A stretch of DNA of 39,978 nt, taken from contig ONOC01000006.1 of the NCBI GenBank assembly GCA_900319355.1, positions 1 through 39,978 of the forward strand. The letters run 5' to 3'. This stretch comes from an uncultured Eubacteriales bacterium. Its GTDB lineage: Bacteria > Bacillota > Clostridia > Lachnospirales > Lachnospiraceae. A program made the position numbers and the translations under genes. Numbering within the stretch: position 1 is the stretch's first letter; every line of letters starts with the position of its first letter. Shown piece by piece: positions 17,509-26,202 of this stretch. The notes beneath the pieces are model-generated. The model ran no database searches. It worked only from the letters and a program-made list of their open reading frames with translations, and was not told the origin of the DNA.

Positions 17509-18567
17509 GTGAGTGAAGCGATGGACGAAAGCAGGAAAAAATCCGGTTTCGTGGCGCTGATCGGCAGGCCGAACGTCGGGAAATCGACGCTGATGAATCA
17601 TCTGATCGGTCAGAAAATTGCCATCACGTCAAGAAAACCGCAGACGACAAGAAATCAGATCCGTACCATTTACAATTCGGAGCGCGGGCAGATTGTCTTC
17701 GTGGATACACCGGGCATTCACCGCGCGTCGAACAAGCTCGGAGAATATATGGTCCGGGCGGCGGAGAATTCGCTTCACAGCGTGGATGCGGTGCTCTGGC
17801 TTGTTGAGCCCGGCAGCTATGCGGGCGCAGGCGACAGAAATATTGCCAGGACGCTGTCACGGGCAGGTCTTCCCGTCATTCTTGTCATCAACAAAATCGA
17901 CAGGGTGAATAAAGCTGCTGTGGCGGCGACGATCGAGACGTTTCGGAGACTGCTGGATTTTGACGATGTGGTTGCCGTATCCGCGAAGCAGAGCACCAAT
18001 CTGGATACGCTGACTGACAGCATCTACCGGGTGCTGCCTTACGGCCCTGCCTTTTTCCCGGAGGATGAGATCACGGATCAGCCCATGAGGCAGATCGCGG
18101 CTGAGATCATAAGGGAGAAGGCACTTCGTTCGCTCGGCGAGGAGGTGCCGCATGGCATCGCCGTAACGATCAGCCGCATGGCGGAACGCCCGGCCGGACA
18201 CACCGGCAGGAAATCCGGCAGCGGCATGAAAGACCGGTCCGGAACGGACGGCAGTACAGATGCCGGACAGAAAACGGATCAGCGGAACGTGGCGGGTCAG
18301 AAAACGGATCAGCAGCGTGAGACGGAACCGGATACGATCACCGATATCGATGCGGAGATTATCTGCGAACGGGAATCCCACAAGGGAATTATCATCGGCA
18401 GGGGAGGCGCGATGCTGAAAAAAATCGGCAGCGAGGCCCGTGCAGACATTGAAAAAATGACCGGCACACGTGTGAATCTTCAGCTTCATGTCAAAGTGAA
18501 GGCAAACTGGCGCGAGAGCGACGTACTGGTGAAGAATTTCGGTTACGACAAAAAGAATCTGGAATGA
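17509..18567 (+). CDS. era: GTPase Era with an atypical linker insertion
   Basis: Era is a GTPase that binds the 3' end of 16S rRNA and assists 30S assembly. G1 (GRPNVGKST), the switch segment KPQTTRNQIR, G3 (DTPGIH) and G4 (NKID) are intact. The C-terminal KH domain is clear (KGIIIGRGGAMLKKIG ... RVNLQLHVKVKANWRESD). The usual protein is near 300 residues; this one is 352 because about 47 Gly/Asp/Gln/Arg-rich residues (roughly 229-275) are inserted between the GTPase and KH domains. That insert contains an in-frame duplication with a 30-nt period (GQKTDQ twice). The start is GTG at 17509 or ATG at 17521; neither has a strong ribosome site, so coupling to the upstream gene is likely. Confidence 0.95.
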   Translation: MSEAMDESRKKSGFVALIGRPNVGKSTLMNHLIGQKIAITSRKPQTTRNQIRTIYNSERGQIVFVDTPGIHRASNKLGEYMVRAAENSLHSVDAVLWLVEPGSYAGAGDRNIARTLSRAGLPVILVINKIDRVNKAAVAATIETFRRLLDFDDVVAVSAKQSTNLDTLTDSIYRVLPYGPAFFPEDEITDQPMRQIAAEIIREKALRSLGEEVPHGIAVTISRMAERPAGHTGRKSGSGMKDRSGTDGSTDAGQKTDQRNVAGQKTDQQRETEPDTITDIDAEIICERESHKGIIIGRGGAMLKKIGSEARADIEKMTGTRVNLQLHVKVKANWRESDVLVKNFGYDKKNLE

Positions 18568-18576
18568 CTTAACGGG

Positions 18577-18646
18577 TGGAGACTGTGGCGACATGGTCTC
18601 CATCTGTGTTCCCGGCCGGATTCATCAGATGAACAAAGCCACAGTC
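18577..18646 (+). other. Nested and competing inverted repeats between era and recO
   Basis: TGGAGAC (18577-18583) pairs with GTCTCCA (18596-18602). GACTGTGGC (18581-18589) pairs perfectly with GCCACAGTC (18638-18646), and ATCTG (18602-18606) with CAGAT (18626-18630) inside that loop. The first two helices share bases 18581-18583, so they cannot both form completely. No T-run follows, so a simple terminator is unlikely. Confidence 0.4.
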
Positions 18647-18746
18647 GGCCTTGCGCACCCTTCAGGCGTGCAGTCCGCCTCTGGCATGCGACGGACTTAT
18701 ACAGTATGAAAGCAGGCGCCGGCCGGACGGGAAAGGAGGGAGCGGC

Positions 18747-19391
18747 GTGAGTGATCAGATTACCGTACAGGGCATGGTGCTGTCGACGATGCCGATCGGG
18801 GAGAATGACAAGCGGCTTGTGATTCTGACCCGGGAGCTCGGCTGCATCAGCACCTTTGCCCGCGGCGCGAGACGGCCCGGAAGCACACTGATGGCTGCGT
18901 CGAATCCCTTTGTGACCGGAAAATTCACCCTGATTCAGGGGAGAAACTCCTACAGCCTGATCGCGGCGGATGTCATGGATTATTTTACCGAACTGGCCAC
19001 GGAACAGCCGGGTGTCTACTACGGCTATTATTTTCTGGATTTTGCCGCCTACTACGGGCGGGAGAATATCGACTGCACGGAGATGCTGAACCTTCTGTAT
19101 GTATCGATGAAGGCGATTCTCAGAAGGCAGATGGACAGACGTCTGATCCGCAGGATTTTTGAGATCAGAATCATGACGATCAACGGGGAGTATGCCCTGG
19201 ATGAGGAAACGGGACCGGAGACCAGGTATGTGATCGACTACATTATGCATGCACCGCTGACGAAGCTGTATACCTTCAGTGTGACCCCGGAGGTACAGAA
19301 CGAACTGGACCGGAATACGGAAAAACATATCAGTGTCTCGGTTGACAGACCGCTGAAGAGCAGGAAGATTCTGGAGGTTATGACAAGCTGA
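18747..19391 (+). CDS. recO: DNA repair protein RecO
   Basis: RecO loads RecA on SSB-coated single-stranded DNA within the RecFOR pathway. The N-terminal OB-fold motifs are clear: VQGMVLSTMPIGENDKRLVI, ISTFARGARRPGS and NPFVTGKFTLIQG. The start is GTG at 18747, six bases after AAAGGAGGG, giving 214 residues; the frame is open upstream to 18651 without a better site. The protein is short and has only two cysteines, so the four-cysteine zinc site of many RecO proteins is absent; this appears to be a zinc-free variant. Position directly after era matches the common Firmicutes order. Confidence 0.9.
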   Translation: MSDQITVQGMVLSTMPIGENDKRLVILTRELGCISTFARGARRPGSTLMAASNPFVTGKFTLIQGRNSYSLIAADVMDYFTELATEQPGVYYGYYFLDFAAYYGRENIDCTEMLNLLYVSMKAILRRQMDRRLIRRIFEIRIMTINGEYALDEETGPETRYVIDYIMHAPLTKLYTFSVTPEVQNELDRNTEKHISVSVDRPLKSRKILEVMTS

Positions 19392-19423
19392 AAAAATTTA
19401 CCTGAATTAAAAAAAATGTACTG

Positions 19424-19452
19424 TTTTAAACGCATATTCGCTCTGATATACT
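19424..19452 (+). promoter_or_regulatory. Probable rha operon promoter with extended -10
   Basis: TATACT (19447-19452) is preceded by TG at 19444-19445, giving an extended -10; the -35 (TTTTAA, 19424-19429, 17-nt spacer) is weak. A weak -35 fits a promoter that needs an activator or is repressed. A cre-like sequence around 19424-19438 differs from the consensus at two fixed positions, so catabolite control is only a possibility. Confidence 0.45.
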
Positions 19453-19503
19453 TTTTAAGAGTGACGGAGAAGCAGTCCGCGCACGCAGAAGGAGGATGAA
19501 CGG

Positions 19504-20922
19504 ATGAAATACTATGCAGCGCTTGATTTCGGCGCTTCGAGCGGAAGAATGATGCTCGGCTGGCTGGAAAACGGAAAATTTCAGCTGAAGGAAGTGCATC
19601 GCTTCGAGAATGGTATGGTGAAAAAAGACGGGGAGCTCTGCTGGGAGCATGACCGTATTTTCAATGAGGTAAAGACGGCGTTCAAAAAGTGCCGCGAGAT
19701 GGGTATGATGCCGTCATGCGTCGGCGTGGATACCTGGGGCGTGGATTTTGTTCTGCTGGATAAGGACGATCAGGTGATCGGCAATACGGTCGGCTACCGT
19801 GATCACCGCACCGACGGCATGGATGAGGAAGTTTACAGGATCATCCCCGAGAAAGAGCTTTACAGAAGAACCGGCATCCAGAAGGCCATCTTCAATACGA
19901 TTTATCAGCTGATGGCAGTGAAGAAACAGCATCCGGAATATCTGGAGAAGGCGGAGACACTTCTCTACACACCGGATTATTATCATTTCCTGCTGACCGG
20001 TGAGAAGACCAATGAGTATACCATGGCGACAACCGGACAGCTGATCAGCGCAGAGACCAATGATTATGACTGGGAGATGATCGACAGACTCGGCTATCCG
20101 AGAAAAATCTTCCAGAAGCTGATCATGCCCGGTACGAAGATCGGACATCTCCGTCCGGAACTGGTGAAGGAGATCGGCTATGACTGCGAGGTTATCGCAC
20201 CCTGCACCCATGATACAGGCTCGGCTGTTCTTTCCGTGCCGGCGAATGATGATGACTTCATCTACATCAGTTCCGGCACCTGGTCACTGATGGGCATTGA
20301 GAGACCGAAGGCTGATGCGAGCGAGATCAGTCAGCAGCACAATTTCACCAACGAGGGCGGCTATGATCACCGCTTCCGTTATCTGAAGAATATCATGGGC
20401 CTGTGGATGATCAATTCCGCGCGCCATGAGGTAAATGACCGTTACAGCTTCTCCGAGATCTGCGACATGGCAGAGCAGGAGAAGGATTTTCCTTCCCGCG
20501 TCGATGCCAACGACGAGGTATTCCTTTCGCCTGACAGCATGACGGAAGCCGTGAAGGATTACTGCCGGAGAACCGGACAGAAAGTTCCGGAGAATTTCGG
20601 TCAGCTCGCAACCGTGATCTACTGCTCACTTGCCGACTGCTATGCGAAGACGGCGAAGGAGCTTGAGGAGATCAGCGGACGCACCTTCAGCCGCATCCAT
20701 ATCGTGGGCGGCGGATGCAACGCTGACTATCTGAACCGCCTGACGGCGCGCGCGTGCCACAAAGAGGTTCATGCGGGTCCGTCCGAGGGAACGGCCATCG
20801 GCAATATTGCTGCACAGATGCTTGCCACAGGTGAGTTCAGCAGCGTTGAGGAAGTACGTGAAAACATCCACGAATCTTTCGGCGTAAAGGTATATAACGC
20901 CGAGGGTGAACTGGTAAAATAA
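19504..20922 (+). CDS. rhaB: Rhamnulokinase
   Basis: This 472-residue FGGY-family sugar kinase phosphorylates L-rhamnulose at C1 in rhamnose catabolism. The N-terminal ATP-binding phosphate loop is YYAALDFGASSGRMMLG, and GVDTWGVDFVLLD with GYRDHRTDGM is typical of RhaB rather than glycerol or xylulose kinases. The C-terminal adenosine motif IHIVGGGCNADYLNRLTA is intact. An AAGGAGG lies just before the start. rhaA follows after 20 nt, so the two are cotranscribed. Neither an aldolase nor a regulator gene is adjacent. Confidence 0.95.
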   Translation: MKYYAALDFGASSGRMMLGWLENGKFQLKEVHRFENGMVKKDGELCWEHDRIFNEVKTAFKKCREMGMMPSCVGVDTWGVDFVLLDKDDQVIGNTVGYRDHRTDGMDEEVYRIIPEKELYRRTGIQKAIFNTIYQLMAVKKQHPEYLEKAETLLYTPDYYHFLLTGEKTNEYTMATTGQLISAETNDYDWEMIDRLGYPRKIFQKLIMPGTKIGHLRPELVKEIGYDCEVIAPCTHDTGSAVLSVPANDDDFIYISSGTWSLMGIERPKADASEISQQHNFTNEGGYDHRFRYLKNIMGLWMINSARHEVNDRYSFSEICDMAEQEKDFPSRVDANDEVFLSPDSMTEAVKDYCRRTGQKVPENFGQLATVIYCSLADCYAKTAKELEEISGRTFSRIHIVGGGCNADYLNRLTARACHKEVHAGPSEGTAIGNIAAQMLATGEFSSVEEVRENIHESFGVKVYNAEGELVK

Positions 20923-20942
20923 TAAAACAGGGAGGATTTCAA

Positions 20943-22214
20943 ATGGCAACTGTTGATGAAAGATATGAGATTGCAAAAGCAGAATATGCGAAGCTCGGTA
21001 TCGACACGGACGCTGCGATTCAGAAACTGAAGGACGTGCCGGTATCACTGCACTGCTGGCAGGGCGATGACGTACATGGATTTGACTCTGACGGCCCGCT
21101 GACCGGCGGCATCCAGACAACCGGAAATTATCCGGGCATTGCGAGAACACCGGATGAACTGCTGGCAGATATTGAGGAAGTCATGAAGCTCTGCCCCGGC
21201 AAAGCAAAACTGAACCTGCATGCTTCCTATGCGATTTTTGAAAAGGGCAAGGCTGTCGACAGAGACAAAATCGAGCCGAAGCATTTCCAGAAGTACGTGG
21301 ATTTTGCAAAGAAGCATCACATGGGCATTGATTTTAACCCGACGTTCTTTTCACATCCCTGCAGCGGCGCTGACGGCATGAACCTCTCCAGTGCGGATCC
21401 GGATGTCAGAAAGTTCTGGATTGAGCACGGCAAAGCCTGCATCCGCATCGCAAATTATTTTGCAGAGGAGACCGGCGAGGTATGCGTCATGAACATCTGG
21501 ACCGGCGACGGCCTGAAGGATGTGCCGGCGGATCGTATGGGTCCCCGCATGCGCTATAAGGATTCCGTAGATCAGATTCTTTCGGAGCCCTATGATTTCA
21601 ATAAAGTAAAACCGTGCCTTGAGTCCAAGGTATTCGGCATCGGCGTGGAGTCCTTCACGTCAGGTTCTTCCGAGTTTGCCCTGCTGTATGCAGCATTCAA
21701 CAAGGACAAACTGATCCCGCTGATGGATAACGGCCACTATCATCCGACGGAAGTCGTATCGGACAAAATCCCGGCCCTTCTGTGCTACTTCCCGGAGATC
21801 GCTCTTCACATCACCCGTCCGATTCGCTGGGATTCGGACCATGTGGTACTCTTTGACGATGAGCCGAAGGAGATGGCGAAGGAAATCATCCGCAACAATG
21901 CACTTGACAGAGTTCATATGGCTCTTGACTATTTTGATGCTTCGATCAACCGTGTATCTGCATGGGCAGTCGGCTTCCGTACATGGCAGAAGTGCCTGCT
22001 GAACGCTATGTGCCTTCCGAACGAAAAGCTGAAGAAGGAGCAGGATGCCGGCAACTTCACACAGCTTATGATCGATCAGGAAGCGGACAAGATGCTTCCG
22101 TTCGGCGATGTATGGGCAAAGTACTGCGAAGTATGCGGCGCACCTCAGGAAGGTGAGGAGTATTCCGCAGAAATTGCGAAGTACTGGAACGAGGTACAGG
22201 CGAAGAGAGTATGA
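20943..22214 (+). CDS. rhaA: L-rhamnose isomerase
   Basis: This 423-residue metal-dependent (beta/alpha)8 barrel enzyme converts L-rhamnose to L-rhamnulose, the substrate of the kinase encoded just upstream. Diagnostic segments include VPVSLHCWQGDDVHGFD near the N-terminus, GIDFNPTFFSHP, MNIWTGDGLKDVPADR and PLMDNGHYHPTE, which together carry the metal and substrate ligands. GGGAGG precedes the start. A strong terminator follows, so the transcript ends here as a two-gene rhaBA unit. Confidence 0.97.
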   Translation: MATVDERYEIAKAEYAKLGIDTDAAIQKLKDVPVSLHCWQGDDVHGFDSDGPLTGGIQTTGNYPGIARTPDELLADIEEVMKLCPGKAKLNLHASYAIFEKGKAVDRDKIEPKHFQKYVDFAKKHHMGIDFNPTFFSHPCSGADGMNLSSADPDVRKFWIEHGKACIRIANYFAEETGEVCVMNIWTGDGLKDVPADRMGPRMRYKDSVDQILSEPYDFNKVKPCLESKVFGIGVESFTSGSSEFALLYAAFNKDKLIPLMDNGHYHPTEVVSDKIPALLCYFPEIALHITRPIRWDSDHVVLFDDEPKEMAKEIIRNNALDRVHMALDYFDASINRVSAWAVGFRTWQKCLLNAMCLPNEKLKKEQDAGNFTQLMIDQEADKMLPFGDVWAKYCEVCGAPQEGEEYSAEIAKYWNEVQAKRV

Positions 22215-22268
22215 TTTCGCCGGTGATCTGAGATTTTAGAAGAATAGCAGTCCGTAACTTGCGGACCG

Positions 22269-22297
22269 GGGCGGCAGGAAACTGCCGCCCTTTTTTT
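22269..22297 (+). terminator. Intrinsic terminator after rhaA
   Basis: A perfect 9-bp GC-rich stem (GGGCGGCAG 22269-22277 with CTGCCGCCC 22282-22290, tetraloop GAAA) is followed by seven Ts. Confidence 0.95.
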
Positions 22298-22354
22298 ATA
22301 TACCGGTATTGTGGTCATCTTTTTTTCGTGTCAGCATCGTCACAGTCCAGACGC

Positions 22355-22385
22355 TGCGCGACGGTGACAGATAATGAGTAAACAG
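22355..22385 (+). repeat. Dispersed ~30-nt element, copy C (upstream of the histidine phosphatase gene)
   Basis: Aligns without gaps to 5020-5050 in the trpS leader (23 of 31 identical). It also resembles the valS-upstream copy (18 of the first 24 compared bases). It ends six bases before the -35 hexamer of the downstream promoter. Confidence 0.45.
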
Positions 22386-22391
22386 CGGGCG

Positions 22392-22420
22392 TTGACAGGA
22401 CATGCCGTGTCTTCTATATT
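22392..22420 (+). promoter_or_regulatory. Promoter for the histidine phosphatase gene
   Basis: A consensus TTGACA (22392-22397) and TATATT (22415-22420) are separated by exactly 17 nt, giving an expected leader of about 80 nt. Confidence 0.75.
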
Positions 22421-22506
22421 GAAGGCGTTGATTTTTCAAAACGGCAGATGATCATTCCGCCGCACATGAAGAGGCGGACGGATGAAATCGGATACAGGAG
22501 GAAGAA

Positions 22507-23280
22507 ATGCGAATATTACTGATCCGGCACGGGGATCCTGATTATGTGCATGATGTGCTGACGGAGACCGGCCGCAGAGAGGCGGCGGAGCTTGCGGTTT
22601 TCATGGAGAAGGAGCACATTGATGAGATTTACAAGTCACCGCTCGGACGTGCACAGGAGACGGCATCGTACACCGAAAAGAAGACCGGCATGACAGGAAA
22701 GACCTGCGAGTGGCTGCAGGAATTTCCCGGAAAGCTTTCCGTTGATGCCGCGCCCTGGGTGAAGGATGCCTATCCTGACTGGACGGATCATCACAATGAA
22801 AAGAACGAGCGGATCTTCTGGGATATGCTGCCGGAGTGGCTCATGAAGAAGCCGGAGCTGCTGGATCCGGTGAAATGGAGAGAATCGGAACTGGCGAAGG
22901 TGAGCCCGCTGGTTCCCATGTACGATCATGTGACCGGAGAATTTGACCGGCTGCTGGCAGAACACGGATATGTGAGGGAAAACGGCCTGTACCATGTGGA
23001 GAAGGAAAACAGAAAGACACTGGCCTTCTTCTGTCACTTCGGCGTCAGCTGCGTGATTCTCTCGCATCTCTGGCACACGTCTCCGTTCATGAACTGGCAC
23101 ATGTTCTGCATGACGACCTCAACGGTGACGGAACTGGTGAGCGAGGAGCGGCGTCAGGGAACCGCGCTGTTCCGTGCGCTGAGAGTCGGCGACATGTCTC
23201 ATCTGAAAGCGACGGGAGACAGGCCGGCCTTCGCGGGACGGTTCACGGAGGTCTATTCCGATATGTCGTCCAGACACTGA
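22507..23280 (+). CDS. Histidine phosphatase family protein (phosphoglycerate mutase-like)
   Basis: This 257-residue protein belongs to the branch-1 histidine phosphatases. The catalytic RHG triad is at residues 7-9 (LLIRHGDPDY), followed by LTETGRREAAELA and the phosphate-pocket segment YKSPLGRAQETA. The second catalytic His lies in FFCHFGVSC. The family includes cofactor-dependent phosphoglycerate mutases, cobalamin and ADP-ribose phosphatases, and many enzymes of unknown substrate; nothing here decides between them. AGGAGGA precedes the start, and a strong promoter lies upstream. Confidence 0.88.
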   Translation: MRILLIRHGDPDYVHDVLTETGRREAAELAVFMEKEHIDEIYKSPLGRAQETASYTEKKTGMTGKTCEWLQEFPGKLSVDAAPWVKDAYPDWTDHHNEKNERIFWDMLPEWLMKKPELLDPVKWRESELAKVSPLVPMYDHVTGEFDRLLAEHGYVRENGLYHVEKENRKTLAFFCHFGVSCVILSHLWHTSPFMNWHMFCMTTSTVTELVSEERRQGTALFRALRVGDMSHLKATGDRPAFAGRFTEVYSDMSSRH

Positions 23281-23345
23281 GCGGTGCCTGGTCACCATTG
23301 ACCGTGGATGAGACACTGAGTGAATAACTGCCGTTACCGTTCAGA

Positions 23346-23386
23346 CAGTGACCGGCAAAGAGTGAACAGTAACCGACAGTAACCGG
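23346..23386 (+). repeat. Dispersed element, copy B, with a short tandem duplication (upstream of valS)
   Basis: The part 23346-23374 matches the trpS-leader copy at 23 of 29 positions without gaps. It runs into two exact 10-nt tandem units (23367-23376 and 23377-23386). A flanking inverted repeat (23328-23337 with 23379-23389, one bulge) could fold the region. Confidence 0.5.
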
Positions 23387-23411
23387 CAGTCCGGCGGAAC
23401 GGCCCGCTGTC

Positions 23412-23441
23412 TTGACAAAACATTCTCCGGCGCCTTATCAT
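23412..23441 (+). promoter_or_regulatory. valS promoter
   Basis: Consensus TTGACA (23412-23417) and TATCAT (23436-23441) are spaced by 18 nt. The leader to the start at 23501 would be only about 50 nt, too short for a T-box, so tRNA-sensing control of valS is unlikely. Confidence 0.7.
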
Positions 23442-23500
23442 AAAACGGCTAATGCTTTCATATGGAAAATGCAGCCTTAGAGCAGGAGGACTCTGACCTG

Positions 23501-26167
23501 ATGGATAAAGAACTTGCCAAAACATATGATCCGAAGCAGATTGAGGATCGGATTTATCAGAAATGGGTGGATAAAGGATATTTTCATGCCAAAGTGGACA
23601 AACGCAAAAAGCCGTTTTCCATTGTCATGCCGCCGCCGAATATCACCGGAAAACTTCACATGGGCCATGCGCTCGACAACACGATGCAGGATATTCTCTG
23701 CCGCTATAAGAGAATGCAGGGCTATGAGGTGCTCTGGCAGCCCGGTACGGATCACGCTGCGATCGCCACAGAGGTCAAGGTCACCAATGCGCTGAAGGAA
23801 AAGGGAATCGACAAGCACGAAATCGGACGTGAGAAATTCCTCGATTACTGCTGGCAGTGGCGCGACGAATACGGCCGCACCATCATCAACCAGCTGAAGA
23901 AACTCGGTTCTTCCGCCGACTGGGACCGCGAGCGCTTCACCATGGATGAAGGCTGCTCAAAGGCTGTAGAAGAGGTGTTCTGCAGACTCTATGAAAAGGG
24001 ATATATCTACCGCGGAAGCCGGATCATCAACTGGTGCCCGAAGTGCCAGACGTCTCTGTCTGACGCCGAGGTGGAACATGTGGATCAGGACGGATTTTTC
24101 TGGCACATCAATTATCCGATCGTCGGTGAGCCCGGTAAATTCGTGGAGATTGCCACGACCCGTCCGGAGACGCTGCTCGGCGATACGGCTGTTGCCGTCA
24201 ATCCGGATGACGAGCGGTACAAAGACCTCGTCGGCAAGATGCTTGAGCTTCCGCTGACAGACCGGCAGATCCCCGTGATTGCCGATGCCTATGTAGACAG
24301 AGATTTCGGAACCGGCTGTGTAAAAATCACACCCGCACATGATCCTAACGACTTTGAAGTCGGCAGACGTCACAACCTTGAGGAGATCAACATTCTCAAT
24401 GACGATGCGACCCTGAACGACAGATGCGGCAGATATGCCGGCATGGACCGCTATGAGGCGAGAAAAGCCGTAGTGGAGGATCTGGAGAAACTGGGCCTTC
24501 TGGTAAAGGTTGTTCCGCATACGCATGCGGTCGGCACACATGACCGCTGCCACACGACCGTTGAGCCCATGGTCAAGCCGCAGTGGTTTGTCCGCATGAA
24601 GGAGATGGGTCAGGCGGCGCTTGATGCCTATCACCGCGGCGAGCTGAATTTTGTTCCTGAAAATTACGGAAAGACGTACGAGCACTGGCTTGAGAATATC
24701 AAGGACTGGTGCATTTCCAGACAGCTCTGGTGGGGCCACCGGATCCCGGCCTATTACTGCCAGGACTGCGGGGAGATTGTCGTACACAGGGGCGGCGCAC
24801 CGGACAGATGTCCGAAGTGCGGCGGCACGCATTTCAGGCAGGAAGAGGATACACTCGATACCTGGTTCTCTTCGGCACTGTGGCCGTTCTCCACGCTCGG
24901 ATGGCCTGAGAAGACGCCGGAACTTGACTATTTCTATCCGACGGATGTTCTGGTGACGGGCTATGACATCATCTTCTTCTGGGTCATCAGGATGGTTTTC
25001 TCTGCGATCGAGCAGACCGGCGAGGTTCCCTTCCATCACGTGCTGATTCACGGACTGGTGCGCGATTCGCAGGGACGGAAGATGAGCAAATCCCTCGGCA
25101 ACGGCATCGATCCGCTCGAGGTAATCGATAAATACGGCGCGGATGCCTTAAGGCTGACGCTGATGACGGGCAACGCACCGGGCAACGACATGCGTTTCTA
25201 CTGGGAAAGAGTAGAGGCGAGCCGTAACTTCGCCAATAAGGTATGGAACGCGTCACGTTTCATCCTGATGAATATGGAGGGAGCCGAAATTCCGGCAACG
25301 GTCGACGTACAGACGCTGCCGCTTCCGGCGAAGTGGATCCTGCATAAGGTCAACGTGCTTGCGAAGGATGTCACCGAGAACATGGACAGATACGAACTTG
25401 GCATTGCCGTGCAGAAGGTTCATGATTTTATCTGGAACGAGTTCTGCGACTGGTATATCGAGATCGTAAAGCCGGTGCTTTTCAGTGCTGATGCGGAAGA
25501 GAAGGGCAGGGTGCTCTGGGTGCTCCGCACCGTTCTTTCCAATGCGCTGAAGATGCTCCATCCGTTTATGCCGTTCATCACCGAGGAGATTTACTGCACG
25601 CTGAATCAGGAGGAGGAATCCATCATGACTGCCTCCTGGCCGGAGTACAGAGATGACTGGTCCTTCCCGGTGGAGCATGACATCACAGAGATCATCAAGG
25701 AAGCGGTCCGACGCGTCCGGGATCTCCGTACCGCGCACAACGTGGCGCCTTCGAGAAAGGCCACGGTCTTCGTGGTTTCTCCTGACGAGGATGTACTGAA
25801 CCATTTCCGCATGGCATCCGATTTCTTCGGCGCGCTTATTCATGCGGACGGACAGGTGAAGCTGCAGACTGACAAGACGGGCATCGATGATGACGCGTTC
25901 TCCGCCGTGATCCCGGGTGCGACGATCTACATCCCGTTCGCTGATCTGGTAGATACGGCGAAGGAGCTGGAACGTCTCGGGAAGGAGAAGGAGCGGCTGG
26001 CGAAGGAGATTGCCCGTGGAAAGGGCATGCTCGGCAACGAGAAGTTCATCAGCCGGGCGCCGGCGGAAAAGGTTGAGTCCGAGCGTGAAAAACTGGCCAA
26101 TTATGAAAAAGAAGCGGCTCAGGTGGCAGCAGCGCTGGAGCAGCTTATGAAAAAAGCCGGAAAGTAA
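23501..26167 (+). CDS. valS: Valyl-tRNA synthetase
   Basis: This 888-residue class I synthetase charges tRNA-Val and edits misactivated threonine. The HIGH-type motif is HMGH (residues 53-56) and the KMSKS loop is intact at residues 527-531. The editing (CP1) domain is marked by ATTRPETLLGDTAVAV. The protein ends in a coiled-coil arm rich in Lys and Glu (KELERLGKEKERLAKEIARG), which binds tRNA in ValRS. The frame opens at 23462, but AGGAGG at 23484-23489 and the family N-terminus (ELAKTYDPKQIEDRIYQKW) favour ATG at 23501. folC follows after 35 nt, the usual Firmicutes arrangement. Confidence 0.97.
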   Translation: MDKELAKTYDPKQIEDRIYQKWVDKGYFHAKVDKRKKPFSIVMPPPNITGKLHMGHALDNTMQDILCRYKRMQGYEVLWQPGTDHAAIATEVKVTNALKEKGIDKHEIGREKFLDYCWQWRDEYGRTIINQLKKLGSSADWDRERFTMDEGCSKAVEEVFCRLYEKGYIYRGSRIINWCPKCQTSLSDAEVEHVDQDGFFWHINYPIVGEPGKFVEIATTRPETLLGDTAVAVNPDDERYKDLVGKMLELPLTDRQIPVIADAYVDRDFGTGCVKITPAHDPNDFEVGRRHNLEEINILNDDATLNDRCGRYAGMDRYEARKAVVEDLEKLGLLVKVVPHTHAVGTHDRCHTTVEPMVKPQWFVRMKEMGQAALDAYHRGELNFVPENYGKTYEHWLENIKDWCISRQLWWGHRIPAYYCQDCGEIVVHRGGAPDRCPKCGGTHFRQEEDTLDTWFSSALWPFSTLGWPEKTPELDYFYPTDVLVTGYDIIFFWVIRMVFSAIEQTGEVPFHHVLIHGLVRDSQGRKMSKSLGNGIDPLEVIDKYGADALRLTLMTGNAPGNDMRFYWERVEASRNFANKVWNASRFILMNMEGAEIPATVDVQTLPLPAKWILHKVNVLAKDVTENMDRYELGIAVQKVHDFIWNEFCDWYIEIVKPVLFSADAEEKGRVLWVLRTVLSNALKMLHPFMPFITEEIYCTLNQEEESIMTASWPEYRDDWSFPVEHDITEIIKEAVRRVRDLRTAHNVAPSRKATVFVVSPDEDVLNHFRMASDFFGALIHADGQVKLQTDKTGIDDDAFSAVIPGATIYIPFADLVDTAKELERLGKEKERLAKEIARGKGMLGNEKFISRAPAEKVESEREKLANYEKEAAQVAAALEQLMKKAGK

Positions 26168-26202
26168 GGCTCCGGCCGGACATGCGGACAGGAAGTGCAG
26201 AG

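Noticed and set aside
23281-23500. T-box riboswitch upstream of valS
   Set aside because: The proposed promoter leaves only about 50 nt of leader and no T-box consensus or specifier stem is visible.
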